DNA of 64,000 nucleotides, from the NCBI GenBank assembly GCA_020536535.1, contig JAHLWZ010000857.1, positions 1-64,000 of the forward strand, in the 5' to 3' direction. This DNA comes from Pelomyxa schiedti. Its lineage: Eukaryota; Evosea; Pelobiontida; Pelomyxidae. This document shows, one piece after another, positions 24,661-34,948 of the stretch (within the stretch, counting starts at the first letter, position 1; the number at the start of each line of letters is the position of its first letter). The notes beneath the pieces were generated by a model. The model made no database searches. It was not told where the DNA came from and saw only the letters and a program-made list of their open reading frames with translations. The translations under genes were made by a program, and so were the position numbers.

Positions 24661-26072
24661 ATGGGGGGAAACCATAGCAAAGCCAAAAACAGCAAACACA
24701 GACCCACAAGTGAGGAGCCGAACAGCCACGTAGAAGCAGACCACACGCCCAGCACAGAAAACACATCCGCCGCGACTCCAACTTTGTCAACGTCGACATC
24801 AACAACAAGCGAAGGGGCGGAGGCAAATGATGGGATCCATGACACTGAACACGACGCCGTGAGTGGTGGGAGTGAAACTGAGCCAGGAGATGGAGAGAGC
24901 ACGACTCCTGCTCCGCCACCGCCGCCTCCTCCGCCCCCTGTTCCAAGTATGTCTGGCTGTTCGTTTCTGTGTTATGGGATTGTATTCTCACTGACTTAAG
25001 AGAGTTCTGCCTCTACTACTAGCAGTAAAAGTGCGGGAAGCCGCGGGAAGGGAAAAACGGCTGAGGAGAAAATGGCTCTCTACCAGTCACATGCAAATAA
25101 GCTTCGGATGGGCTCTGTTGGGTCCCCTTACATGTTGACTCCTCATACTCCCGCAACTTGGAACGCACTTGTGATCACTGACACCCATTTGTGTAAAACG
25201 GTGAGTGAACTCCATAATACCTATATGTAACCCCAATATATAGCGGTGAAACATTTGTTCACACCTTCACAAATATGAAACTCAAGGATAAAAGCTATTT
25301 CTCGCGAAGCAACCAAGATAAGGTATTTTTAAAAAGAGGTTGCTTATTCCCATATATTAACAACTATAAAGATGTTTGAAACACTTGGGAGAGTAATTAC
25401 TTCTGTGTCCCCATCAGAAATCATTATCCTTGGAGATGTTTTCCATTCAGTTAGTCAAAAGGAAGCGGACCCAGTTTGGTGTCTGTCAATCATAGAAAAG
25501 TTTCTTTCCTTTGGACTGCATGCAACTATAATAGGAGGTTTACAGCTTTTCGATGACTTATACCATTAATAAAGCACTGCAGGTAACCATGACCGCTGGA
25601 TGTTTGAAAAATGGGGAGACCAGTGGCAAAAAAAGCACCCCAAGCACTTAAAAGTTGTCAGGGAAAAACTGATGCTGGCCCAAGACCGTGCTGAGACCCA
25701 TAAGTTTTACTTCACCCACGATGGTAACTCCCCTTCATTCTCTCCTCACACTTTTAACACGCTCCTCACCACACAGGAGGCACCGCACTTTGGTTGAGCC
25801 CCCTACAAGAAGTCCCCTTTGTTCTGGGGCAGAGAGCCGCCCAGGGCCTGCAAGCCGGCGACTGCCTCTGCACCGGCCACGTGCACCGCACCCACGATAT
25901 GATGGAGGCTCATGGCTGTGCCTCCTTGGGCTCGTGCACAGGCTCTGGGTCATCATTCCACTATGCAGTGTTTACTGAGGCCCAACAAGAACCAGCTTCT
26001 CTGGAACCGGGGAGTGCTGGACGAGCAACACCTCAGCAAGGACTCCTCACCATCAAGTTCTACACGGCTTGA
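24661..26072 (+). CDS. Calcineurin-like metallophosphoesterase, probably N-myristoylated
   Basis: The N-terminus MGGNHSKAKN fits a myristoylation signal (Gly2, Ser6, basic following). It is followed by a 90-residue Ser/Thr/Glu linker and a polyproline run (24911-24942). The catalytic domain then reads VITDTHLCKT (first metal motif), EIIILGDVFHSVSQKE (second), GG|NHDRWMFE (GNHD split by an intron near 25540-25585) and CTGHVHRTHDMM (final GHxH). These are the five metal-ligand blocks of the calcineurin-like superfamily in order. The last intron (GTAACT donor near 25724) joins HDG to GTALWLSP. Substrate is unknown: phosphatase, nucleotidase and cyclic-nucleotide phosphodiesterase members share these motifs. 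Membrane association is inferred from the myristoylation site. Confidence 0.8.
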
Positions 26073-26807
26073 GAAGGGGTGGAGGATAGACTAACATAAC
26101 TTTACACCTCTTCCAATGAGGTGTCCACCGAAGTCGGGCAAATTTATTCACCAAACGCACCACGTCTTGCATCATAACCAAAAGTAAAGGGACGTTCAAT
26201 TGCAATACCTAAAAATTCTGTCTCACACCCATCACACCCACTCTCGAGAAGTTCCGAGGGTACTCAAAAGAGGCACAGGCAAGGAATGTCTGTCAACAAA
26301 AAAAAAATCGGGATAACCCAGACACCACAATCGTAGCTATTACCAGTCAGTATTGCACTCAGCATTACCGCTGCCATTACCAAGAAGTAATGGCGAATCG
26401 ATACACCCACTAAGCACTACTAAAGTACAAGGAATAAAGACTTTCAGAGCCAGAACTAACACTGGGAAAAGGAATTGATGCTGGTCAAGGTGGCCGAGGG
26501 CACACAAAAGTGGTGCTTTGTGATGTTTTTGTTTTTCGCACAAACGTACCAGAAACAGAGCACGTTAATCCGAATAAATTCCTAAAACCACGGATTGGCA
26601 CTTAGCAGAATGACCCGAACAAAAACCCAAAAACAAAACAAATAAAGGACGCTTCGAAAGGAGCCGTGCCCACCCCCACCCTTTTGGTTTTTTTTTTTTT
26701 TGTTTCGTGTCAGCCCACAGTGCTTTTTAACACATTACGGTCCATAGCACCACAAACAACCAAACAACCAAACATCAAAAAAAAAAAAAAATAAAAAAAA
26801 TAAAAAA
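26073..26807. other. Intergenic region upstream of the carboxyltransferase gene
   Basis: This 735 bp stretch has no recognisable exon or RNA gene. It contains a T run near 26690-26702 and an A-rich block (26779-26806) directly before the next ATG, similar to the A-rich leaders before SF3B1 and NAGLU. Short minus-strand open frames here look like chance. Confidence 0.4.
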
Positions 26808-29800
26808 ATGGCCAGCGCACCAAAGACCACAACACTGAGATCCAGTGACGGTTGCGAAGTGGTTGTGACGAGCACACCATTGGACACACCGACATTTGTA
26901 CCGGGGGACCCTCTGGGCTACGTGTACAAGGGAATGAAGTACAAGGACAAGGTGGCGTACGCGGCTCTTTCGCGCATGCAATCTGCTGCTGCTCCTACTT
27001 CTGCTTCTGCTTCGGCAAATTGTGGGACGGTGGCTACTACTGCCGAAAAGGATCTGTCGTTCTCCTCGGTGAAGGCGGAGATACGCGATTTTGGAGGGTA
27101 CAAGTGCGTGTGGATCAGCCACGACCAGTCATTTTTCAACGGCACTATTGGATGCGTGGAGGGCGAAGTAATGGCAAGGGCATTGGAGAAGGCCTACGAG
27201 TTGAAATTACCTTTGGTTTTATCTTGCTCGGGTGGTGGTTTACGAATTCAAGGTACGGTTTTGACTTTTTTTTTCCACTTTCCACTCTCCACTTCCTCCT
27301 CTCTTCGTTATGAACTCACTCTCTTTTCACAGAGGGTTCTTTTCCTATTCATGAGATGGCAAAGTACTTTACCATTATGAGCAAACTGAAAGATGCCGGC
27401 ATGCATCTTATACCCTCAATAAATCTAGTAACAAAACTTAGGAATTCCAACAATTAGTATCTTCAATAATCCGTCCCTTAGTGCAGCCACTGTCTATGGA
27501 TCGGCTTCAGATATAACAATAGGTTTAAGGAGCGCACGTATTGGAATTTTCGAGGAGCTGGAAATTCTTGAAACAGTATTCAAAGGGGATTATGCACCTT
27601 ATGATGTCACTTGTCCGCCTGCTTTTCAGACATCCCAATTCGTTTATGACAATGGCAGGCTAGACATTATCGTAGACCACGAAAACAGTGAATACTTACG
27701 CAAGTTATTACACATAGTTTCTGAGGGGAGGAGAGTGTGGCACGATACACCCAGATCTGAAATCAAGGCAATGCTAGAAGCAAAACTTGCTGAGCGCCCA
27801 TTAGTACCTCCCAGGATGGAAGTCGATTTTGATCTTGTTAAACTCCGTGATATGGGGAGAATACAAGTACAAGATTGCCTTGACCTTCTATTTGAGGAAT
27901 TCGTAGAGTTACATGGAGATGGAAATAACAGGTCAAATACATGTACCCGTGGAGGAGTTGCGCTTCTTAATGGACTCCCTGTGATGGTTATTGGTACAGA
28001 TAAGGGCCATACCCCAGAATTGATTGTTCAACGTAACTACGGAATGGTAAGCCCTGGGGACTTGCGCTTTGCTCGTAGGATTTTGCATATTGCTAGGCGA
28101 TGGAGATTCCCCTTGATTGTTCTGGCCGATTGCCCAGGAGCCTTGCCCACCTTTGAAAGCGAAGAAGGTGGTGTCTACAAAATAATCTCAGAGCTAAATC
28201 TTGGAATGACAAAGAGTAAAGTTCCAGTTATATCCTTCGTTCTTTCCGAAGCTGGGAGTGGTGGTGCCGCATGTTTATGCAATCATACCGACTCGCTTGT
28301 TATTCTTTCAAATGCCTATTTTGGAGTTATGACACCAGAGGCAGCAGCGTCAGTCCTTGGAGGAAGCACACCCAATATGGAACAAGGGGAGTTGATCAAC
28401 AAGATTATGAGTGCTCTGCAATTCCGGGGCCCCCAGCTTTTCAAGATGGGTCTGGTTGATCAAATCGTGCAAGAAGGAGAAACCATAAAAGAAACCATCG
28501 ATCAAATGAGAGCCTGCTTCTTTGCAGCTCTTGCCCCGCTCGTAGAGTTATCTCCTCAGGAACTGGTGGAAAAGCGCTTTCACAAATTCCGACCTTTACG
28601 TAAATCACTTCAAGAAGTGGGTGGTGAAGAAATGGAAGCCTTAATGAAAGAGTTCCAGAATGCTCTTAAAGCTCCACCACCTGCCAGACCAAGTACCCGA
28701 GGAAAACCTACCGGGCCTTCTAATGGAGTCACTACTGCTACTCCTGCCTATATGAGGTTTTTATCTGAAATGACGCTATTGGGGCTCAAGAAGTTTGACA
28801 CTGAGGGTAACGACGATGCTAAAAATGTGGAAGCTATAGAGGCCAAGCTTCCGAAGTTCGTGTTTGAAAAGCAAGACCTAGATCCCAGCTACCCAACCAT
28901 AAAGGCAATTCTTGACGGTTCAGGACCAGCAGCAGTTTCACAGTGGTTGATATTGCAAGGTCCCCACCAAGTTTTCTTCTCTGACACATCTTTGTGTGAC
29001 GGCCAGCAGTGTTTACTTTCTGGCCACGTACGTACACGCGATCTACTTGCTGTAGCAGATATCTTTTCACACACAGTGCTTGTAAACAGCAGCTCTCTTT
29101 TCTCCCTAGAGATTTGGGGGGAGGAAGTATTCCACTCATGTCTGACTACTCTTAATGAAGATCCTTGGGAACGCCTGAGACTCCTCAGAGCTTCACTACC
29201 ACAACATGTGGCACTTCAAATGGTGTTGAGTGGAGATTCCCTTGTTTCATTGAGTAAACAACCACGAGACGTAGCTCGTATATTTATCACAGCGGCCGCC
29301 AGGAATGGGATTGATGTGTTTAGGATTTATGACAATTTCAACAACGTGTCCAATATGATGGAAATTGCAGCCATCGTAAATGAATGCCAAAAAATTTCTG
29401 AACTGACAATCTGTTTCTGTGGGGACTTTGAGAACGAAACAGAGACAGTCTACACCTTGGATTACTATAAGGTTCATTGACTATTTGTTAACCAAGTGCA
29501 CTGACTTGTTACAGAGGTTAGCTAACTCTATTTCAAAAACGTGTGCCCATATTCTTGCCCTGGAGGACATGGCTGGAATTGTTAAACCGTCACATGCAGC
29601 TCCACTCCTGGCTGCTCTTCGGGAAGCTTCCGGCAACCGACTACCTATTCACTTTCATACCCATGACACCACTGGTGTTGGGCTTCAAACCGTTATCTCC
29701 ATGGTAGAAGAAGGGTGCGAAATCGTTGATGTATGCGTTCCCCAGTGTATGGCTGAGACCCCTTCACAACCATCCCTCAGCGCCCTCGCTCTTACTCTTA

Positions 29801-31041
29801 AATGCATAGCTTGTCCGCGAGAGGTTCAAGTAGACGCACCTTCACTTGCAGAGATGGACAGTGCCTGGAGGGGAATACTCCGCGCTCCATGGTATTCCAA
29901 GTTGAACGTACACCATTGTCCATCCACAGCTGCTTACAGTCATGCCCTACCTGGGTGGCAGTACAATACTATGTACCGTAAATGCCAGCGAGAACACATA
30001 GAACACCTCATTCCCCAAGTGCTGGTAGCATACAAACAAACCGATTTAGCACTAGGTCGGATCATCAAAGTTACAGCAGTCAGTACCGCTGTGCTGGATC
30101 ACGCCATACACAGTGTCGTTAAGGGAGTGGATGCGACAACCGCACTGTTGGCAGACAAAATATGTCCCATTCCGCAAACTGTGAAGGACATGCTGAATGG
30201 TGTCTATGGAATGCCGGAAGCTGGTTTTCCTGCTGGAATTCTTTCCGCCACAGCCTCCAACCCCTTGAAGCATGGGGCACCACCAGAGTTAGACCTGGAA
30301 AATGTTTCCAATAGGGTCAAAAAAGCTTTCCCCAATGCCCCTACCCCAACTCCTATGGAGTACATCCTGAATGCTGCTCTTTTCAATGATGCCTATCTCG
30401 TTCAACATGCCAAATGGGTGAACCACTATGGTACACTCACGTCGGGAATTCCATCAAGGGCCTTCTGGAGTGGGATGCCGGTGGGGTCGTCAGTTCATAT
30501 CCACAACTACTCGTCCTTATCCGGAAACCACTGCCCACCCTCCTCACTGCTCCCTGCGTACGTCCCCCCCAATCTGTCCCCCTCACTCCTGCCGAGTCCG
30601 TCGCCAGGGTTCCCCACAATTTCTCCCATAGTCCTCATCTCGCACTCGCCCACCCTTTGCCGCTCCCGCTCCCCGTCACCATCACCCATCCCCTCACCCT
30701 GCGTGTCCCCAAGCATACCGCCCGTATCAATCACACCACTTCTGACCCCCTCCATCTTCCCCGTGTCGCCGAAGCTCCCCTCTCCCTGCCTATCTCCCAT
30801 CCCTGTACAGTCCGCGTCCGCTTTAGCCGAAGCCAAGCTTCTGTCCGCAGAGACCCCTCAGATCCTCACTCTGAAGCTCAACAGAGTTTCGCCAGCAACA
30901 CGGACTGGTTCTCGCACAGTCTCGTTCCAGTTGGATGGAAAGGACACTTTTGACTATAATGACGAGGGTCCCCAGGCAAGTATTACTCAAAGCTCATTCA
31001 TTGACATCAGGACAATCCTTTCAAACGTGGGTTTGTTGTGA
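26808..31041 (+). CDS. Fused acyl-CoA carboxyltransferase / pyruvate-type carboxyltransferase (transcarboxylase-like)
   Basis: The first half is a bacterial-type acyl-CoA carboxyltransferase: an AccD-like part (VLSCSGGGLRIQ; PPAFQTSQFVYDNGRLDIIV) then an AccA-like part (PELIVQRNYGMVSPGDLRFA; LADCPGALPTFESEEGG; SEAGSGGAACL). No CxxC zinc ribbon is seen. The second half is a pyruvate/oxaloacetate carboxyltransferase barrel: FSDTSLCDGQQCLL, FSLEIWGEEVF, NGIDVFRIYDNFNN, HTHDTTGVG, ALEDMAGIVKP. A linker-domain remnant (SRTVSFQLDGKD) lies near the end. The same pairing is known from Giardia and Entamoeba, where CO2 transfer between malonyl-CoA and pyruvate has been proposed. Here the usual active-site Lys is Glu (codon 29563-29565), and no biotin-carrier motif (MKM) is visible before the stop. 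A Ser/Pro-rich insert (about 30540-30800) splits the linker domain. Introns: about 27254, 27431 and 29470. Confidence 0.88.
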
Positions 31042-31088
31042 GGAGAAAAAAAGGCAGTAAGAAAAAGAAAAAACAGTTTTTTTTTTGT

Positions 31089-33375
31089 CTATGGGAAGTT
31101 GACAGACAAGGCCAAAGGCACAAGAGAATCAGTGACAGCATTTCCCAAGTCAGCCCCCTCTGCTTGTATTTCCGTAAACAAATTACTGAAATAGTGTTGA
31201 TCCTGGATAGAAATTAGCATTGGGAGCACAGTTATGTGCCAAACTTGGTGTAGCTGGTCCTGAATCCCTGTGAGGCATTGTGTGAGTTTCTCTGTGTCTG
31301 GTCCACAATCTGGCAGTGAATCCGCTAACATTGTGTAATGCTGTTGAACAGACTGCAAAATAAACTCAAGGCGGGCAAGTTTCTCCACTTCTTTGGCTTC
31401 AGAAAGGAAAAAGAAATAAGTGTGAACTTACATTCTTCATCTGTAGCTCTGTCCAAGTTCTTACCAAGATTCACTCTGTGAAATCGCGCACGGTTGTCGA
31501 GCTCTCCTTGGTATCTCAATGTGGTTTCTTGGGTAGCCTTTTTTTTTTTGTTATTTTTTCTTTTTTTCACCTTGTGCCAGTAACCACAGTAATGTCTTTG
31601 GGTAATTGGCCAAGAACAGTTTTTTCTTCTTCACAAAAAGCATCCAAATTCTTAGTGCTTTCTGGTACAGTCAAAATGTGTACGAGGAGTGGGAAGAATA
31701 CCAATGAAATCCCTTTGAGAACTGTTCAATGAAACAATACTGTGCCCGGCATGTTTGTCATTGAGGCATTCCTCACAGACAGCACTTTCACAACTTGTGC
31801 ATATTAATGTTATGGCTATGTCTGTATGCACTGGACAGGTAGAGGTATCAGTGACTGTGTGCATTTTTAATGGAAGAGGCTTTATATGACGTCAACGTGT
31901 AGAAAGAATGAAGTGAGTGTTTACCTTGTGGCGTGACCATTTTGGGCCAGAGTGCCTTCTTGCATAACAGCAATCACAAAAAATGAGGCCTTTACAGAAT
32001 GCAATACTGTTGCACGTCTTAGTTCCTTGTGCTGAGTCTTGACAATTAGGGAGATTGCATGACGGGCCACCACTCTGGTTCCCCATTAGGGGCAGAAATA
32101 TGAATTTGAGCTACCAGATATCTTTTCACTTGCTCATTCACTTCCCTGAGCAGCGTATTTTGTTGTGCTGTCGGTGCTTTTTTTTTTAAACAAAAACATT
32201 CAGAAAATAAGACTATACTATTTACAGGTGAGTTCAGCAATTTGATAACAGATAGGACAATTGAAACATCTTGGTGGAGAAGTCTGGCAAGACACGAGGA
32301 TAAGCAGAAATGCGATAAAATATATAGATATTATGTAAAGAGAGACTGAGAATCAAACCTCGGTCACAGGGAATATTGTTAGCATATCCGCTACGCACTT
32401 GCGGCAAAAAATGTGACCACAGGACACTACCACGGGGTCTAAGTACATGTTGAAGCAGCACCCGCACGTCAAGTACCTTGAACCGGAGGTGCCGTTACCT
32501 GCCGAAACAGCCTCATCCGAAAGGAAGACATGTTCTCCTGCCGTAGCCTCGCCCATTCCACCGTGCTTTTCTATTACTATTCCTAGCTCAGTACTCTTCA
32601 CACCCATAAGTGTGCCTGCGCTTGTGCTTGTGCTTGTGCTTGTGCTTGTGCTTGCGCTTGCGCTTGGGCTTGGGCTTGGGCTTGGGCTTGGGCTTGGGTT
32701 TGTGATTGTGATTGTGTTATTTACGTTTGCACTTGCTTTCATCGTGCTTGTGCCGGTACTTGGAACAGGTGGCAAGGCCTGGGAGATTGATGAGAATGAC
32801 GGGCTAGCAGGAACCGTCCTAGAAGTGATGGGCAGCGGGGGCAGAGGCTTAGAGCGCACCACAAAAGCGTCTCCCATCACACCCAGTGCGGGGCTCATGG
32901 GAGTCGCCCTGGGCGCCGCCGCCGGTGTCGGCGGAGACAAGGGCCTTGCAGTCGTCGTCGTGGTCGTCGTCGTCGCCGTTGTTGTCGCCGCTGGTTCTGC
33001 CGGGAAGGAACACAGGGCCGTGGGGATTGGGCGAAGGAGAGCGGGCGGGGACAAGGCCCGCATGGGTGTGCCCGGAGGGTACGGCGAGGGTGAGGGCGAG
33101 GCGCAGGGGGAGAAGGGAGGCGGCATCCTGGGGAGCGCACGGAGGTCGACGGGAGGCGGCATGTCCGCGGCGGTGACGGGGGACCGAGGCGGGGGCGCCG
33201 CGGGGCCCCGGGCGAAGGGGGGCGGCGCCCGAGGCGCCACTATCGCGGGCACAACAACGTGGGGCACAACAGGCGCCACGTAAGGCAGCGGGACAACCAC
33301 AGGAATCGCAGGGGGCCCCTGCTCATTAGCCACTGGAGGCACTGAGGCCCCGTTGCCGCTCAAGTTGGGATCCAT
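31089..33375 (-). CDS. TRIM-like RING / B-box / coiled-coil protein (putative E3 ubiquitin ligase)
   Basis: The first exon begins with about 250 residues of Pro/Ala/Ser/Thr low complexity. The RING follows: YLTCGCCFNMYLDPVVVSCG with HIFCRKC, finished in the next exon by NCPICYQIAEL. Ligand spacing (CxxC, CxHxxCxxC, CxxC) is complete. A Cys-rich block with NCQDSAQGTKTC and FCDCCYARRH (32,000-31,900) looks like a first B-box. Then CPVHTDIAITLICTSCESAV, CEEC and HAGH form a canonical B-box 2 with all ligands. The C-terminal part (31,560-31,089) is helical, with KKRKNNKKKK and a predicted coil LARLEFILQSVQQHYTML, ending before 31089. No PRY/SPRY or NHL domain is seen. RING plus B-box plus coil is the TRIM layout, so ubiquitin ligase activity is inferred. 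The gene is divergent from the next gene (72 bp between start codons). Confidence 0.82.
32615..32699. repeat. Hexamer microsatellite coding for Ser-Pro / Ser-Ala / Ser-Thr repeats
   Basis: A run of GCTTGT, then GCTTGC, then GCTTGG units on the plus strand. On the coding (minus) strand it reads as alternating Ser-Pro, Ser-Ala and Ser-Thr dipeptides inside the low-complexity region of the TRIM-like gene. The ordered drift of one base in each unit block suggests replication slippage. Confidence 0.8.
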
Positions 33376-33447
33376 TTTCTGTGATCAAATTTGCTGGCCA
33401 GTCGTTTCTGTTTGGCCGAAACCTGTGCCTTTTTTTTTCAACGACGG

Positions 33448-34820
33448 ATGTCGCTTGGATCGTATGCGGATGTTGTGTTGTGCACTCGCGGTCCCGTATT
33501 GTTCACGGCACCACATGGCAGGCCGGTCGTGAGGCCAGGGGCCCCGCCGGGGGGCGACGGCGGGGGCTCCGCCCACACCCACGCACGGGAGCGCTACACC
33601 TCGGAGATCTGCGTGTCTCTGGCCCGCCTGCTGCGCGCCAGCTTCGCCGTATGGAGCCCGCCGTGCCTCCCAGGCCCGGCCCCCGCGGGCCCCCGCGCGC
33701 CCTGGTGCCCCAAGTGCGGCGGCGACCCCAGCCACGGCCCCGAGCAGCGAGTGCGTGAGGGGGAGGAGGCCGCGGGGACCAGGAAAGGGCTCCTGCAGGC
33801 CAGGAGTGATTTCTTCAGCAGGCCCAGCGAGGGCTGCAAGGGCGACCCTAGTTACATGCCTCCTGCGTCGAGGGAGTTTGGGAGGTCTCCCTGGTGCATG
33901 GCTGCGAGGAGGTTTATGCAGTCACAACAACTGAGAAGTAGCCCGTGCATGGTCGTTGACATTCACGGCAAGGTAGGGTTCCGTTTGTTATTATGGGGGG
34001 CGGTTTTTTCAAATCTTTTTTTTTTTTACTTTCATATTTATTGTGGTTGTATCTATGGTTTGGACTTGGTAATGTTTAAGTCAAATGTTTCTTTTTTTGG
34101 TCTTTGGCTAGTCAGTACGTGGTTTGTGTGCTGTTTTGTCTAATGACTGGCAACAAGTTCTTCCTACCACCTTAGGCAGATAGACCACACGACCTTGATA
34201 TAGATGTTGGAATTGGGGCCATGGAAGCTCTGTGGTATTCAGATAAGAGGATCCAGCCGGCTTCAGGAAGCAAGGGCGCCACCAAAATGTCGTCATTGGA
34301 TAATTTGAAGACAATCGTATCTGCAAGCCTCAAGTGGGCTCTTTCAGGCCATGGGGCTGTAAGCACAGCCCCGCAAGCTGTACCTGGAGTTATTGTACCG
34401 TTTGGAGTTCAGTGCAATCCCAAGATGAGCGGGTACCGAGGAACGCTTTCACAGCACACTCCCGGTGCTACGCTGAGCCATCAGTGTGTTCTCCTTGGAA
34501 TTCCGGCCATTCAACTGGAGCTACCCTACAGTGTAAGGAAGAAAGTAGTACACTCACCTGAATTTGCGGCATCCATCGCCGCAGCATTATCTGTAACTTT
34601 CCAAAGGTGCATAGAAGGACTTATGGCGGAATCAAACAAACACAGTACGCAAGGGCAGCAACAGCCACCCACACAACAGAAGCCAAACATGACTGTTGGC
34701 GGAATACTACGAACCGTGCACCACGTGAACGAGTCACTCATCCTGGATAACCTCAAAAGCCTTGATGTACTCAGCAGGACTGAAAACAAACCAACAGAAG
34801 AGTGCATGTATCCATACTGA
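33448..34820 (+). CDS. N-formylglutamate amidohydrolase-like protein
   Basis: Exon 1 gives DVVLCTRGPVLFTAPHGRP near the start, then HTHARERYTSEICVSLARLL, and ends SPCMVVDIHGK. After an intron (about 33972-34175, T-rich) exon 2 begins ADRPHDLDIDVGIGAMEA, followed by ALSGHGAVSTAPQAVPG and IPAIQLELPYSVRKKV. The 'APHG', 'VVD(I/L)HG', '(R)P.DxDI..G' and 'QLE.....R' blocks in this order match the N-formylglutamate amidohydrolase/zincin-like hydrolase family. The metal site and the late Glu/Arg are visible. Natural substrate in a protist is unknown, and histidine breakdown is not implied. Exon 1 is very GC-rich compared with its neighbours. A longer in-frame start at 33391 exists; 33448 is preferred because it leads straight into the domain. 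Confidence 0.6.
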
Positions 34821-34948
34821 ACCTTACAACCAAAAAAAAAAACCCAATCTTTCTAACCTGCTGTTCCCCAACAAATCGAACAAAACAAACATCGTCGAAA
34901 AAAAACCGTGACCATTGTTCTCTAGAAACAAACAAAAAAAAAAAAGTC

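Noticed and set aside
30558-30810. Candidate intron with GTACGT donor and TACAG acceptor in the carboxyltransferase gene
   Set aside because: Removing it breaks the frame and gives an early stop, while the unspliced frame stays open into conserved linker-domain sequence.
32447-33283. Plus-strand 278-residue frame opposite the TRIM-like gene
   Set aside because: It is an antisense shadow of the Pro/Ser/Thr-rich first exon. The RING motif lies on the minus strand.
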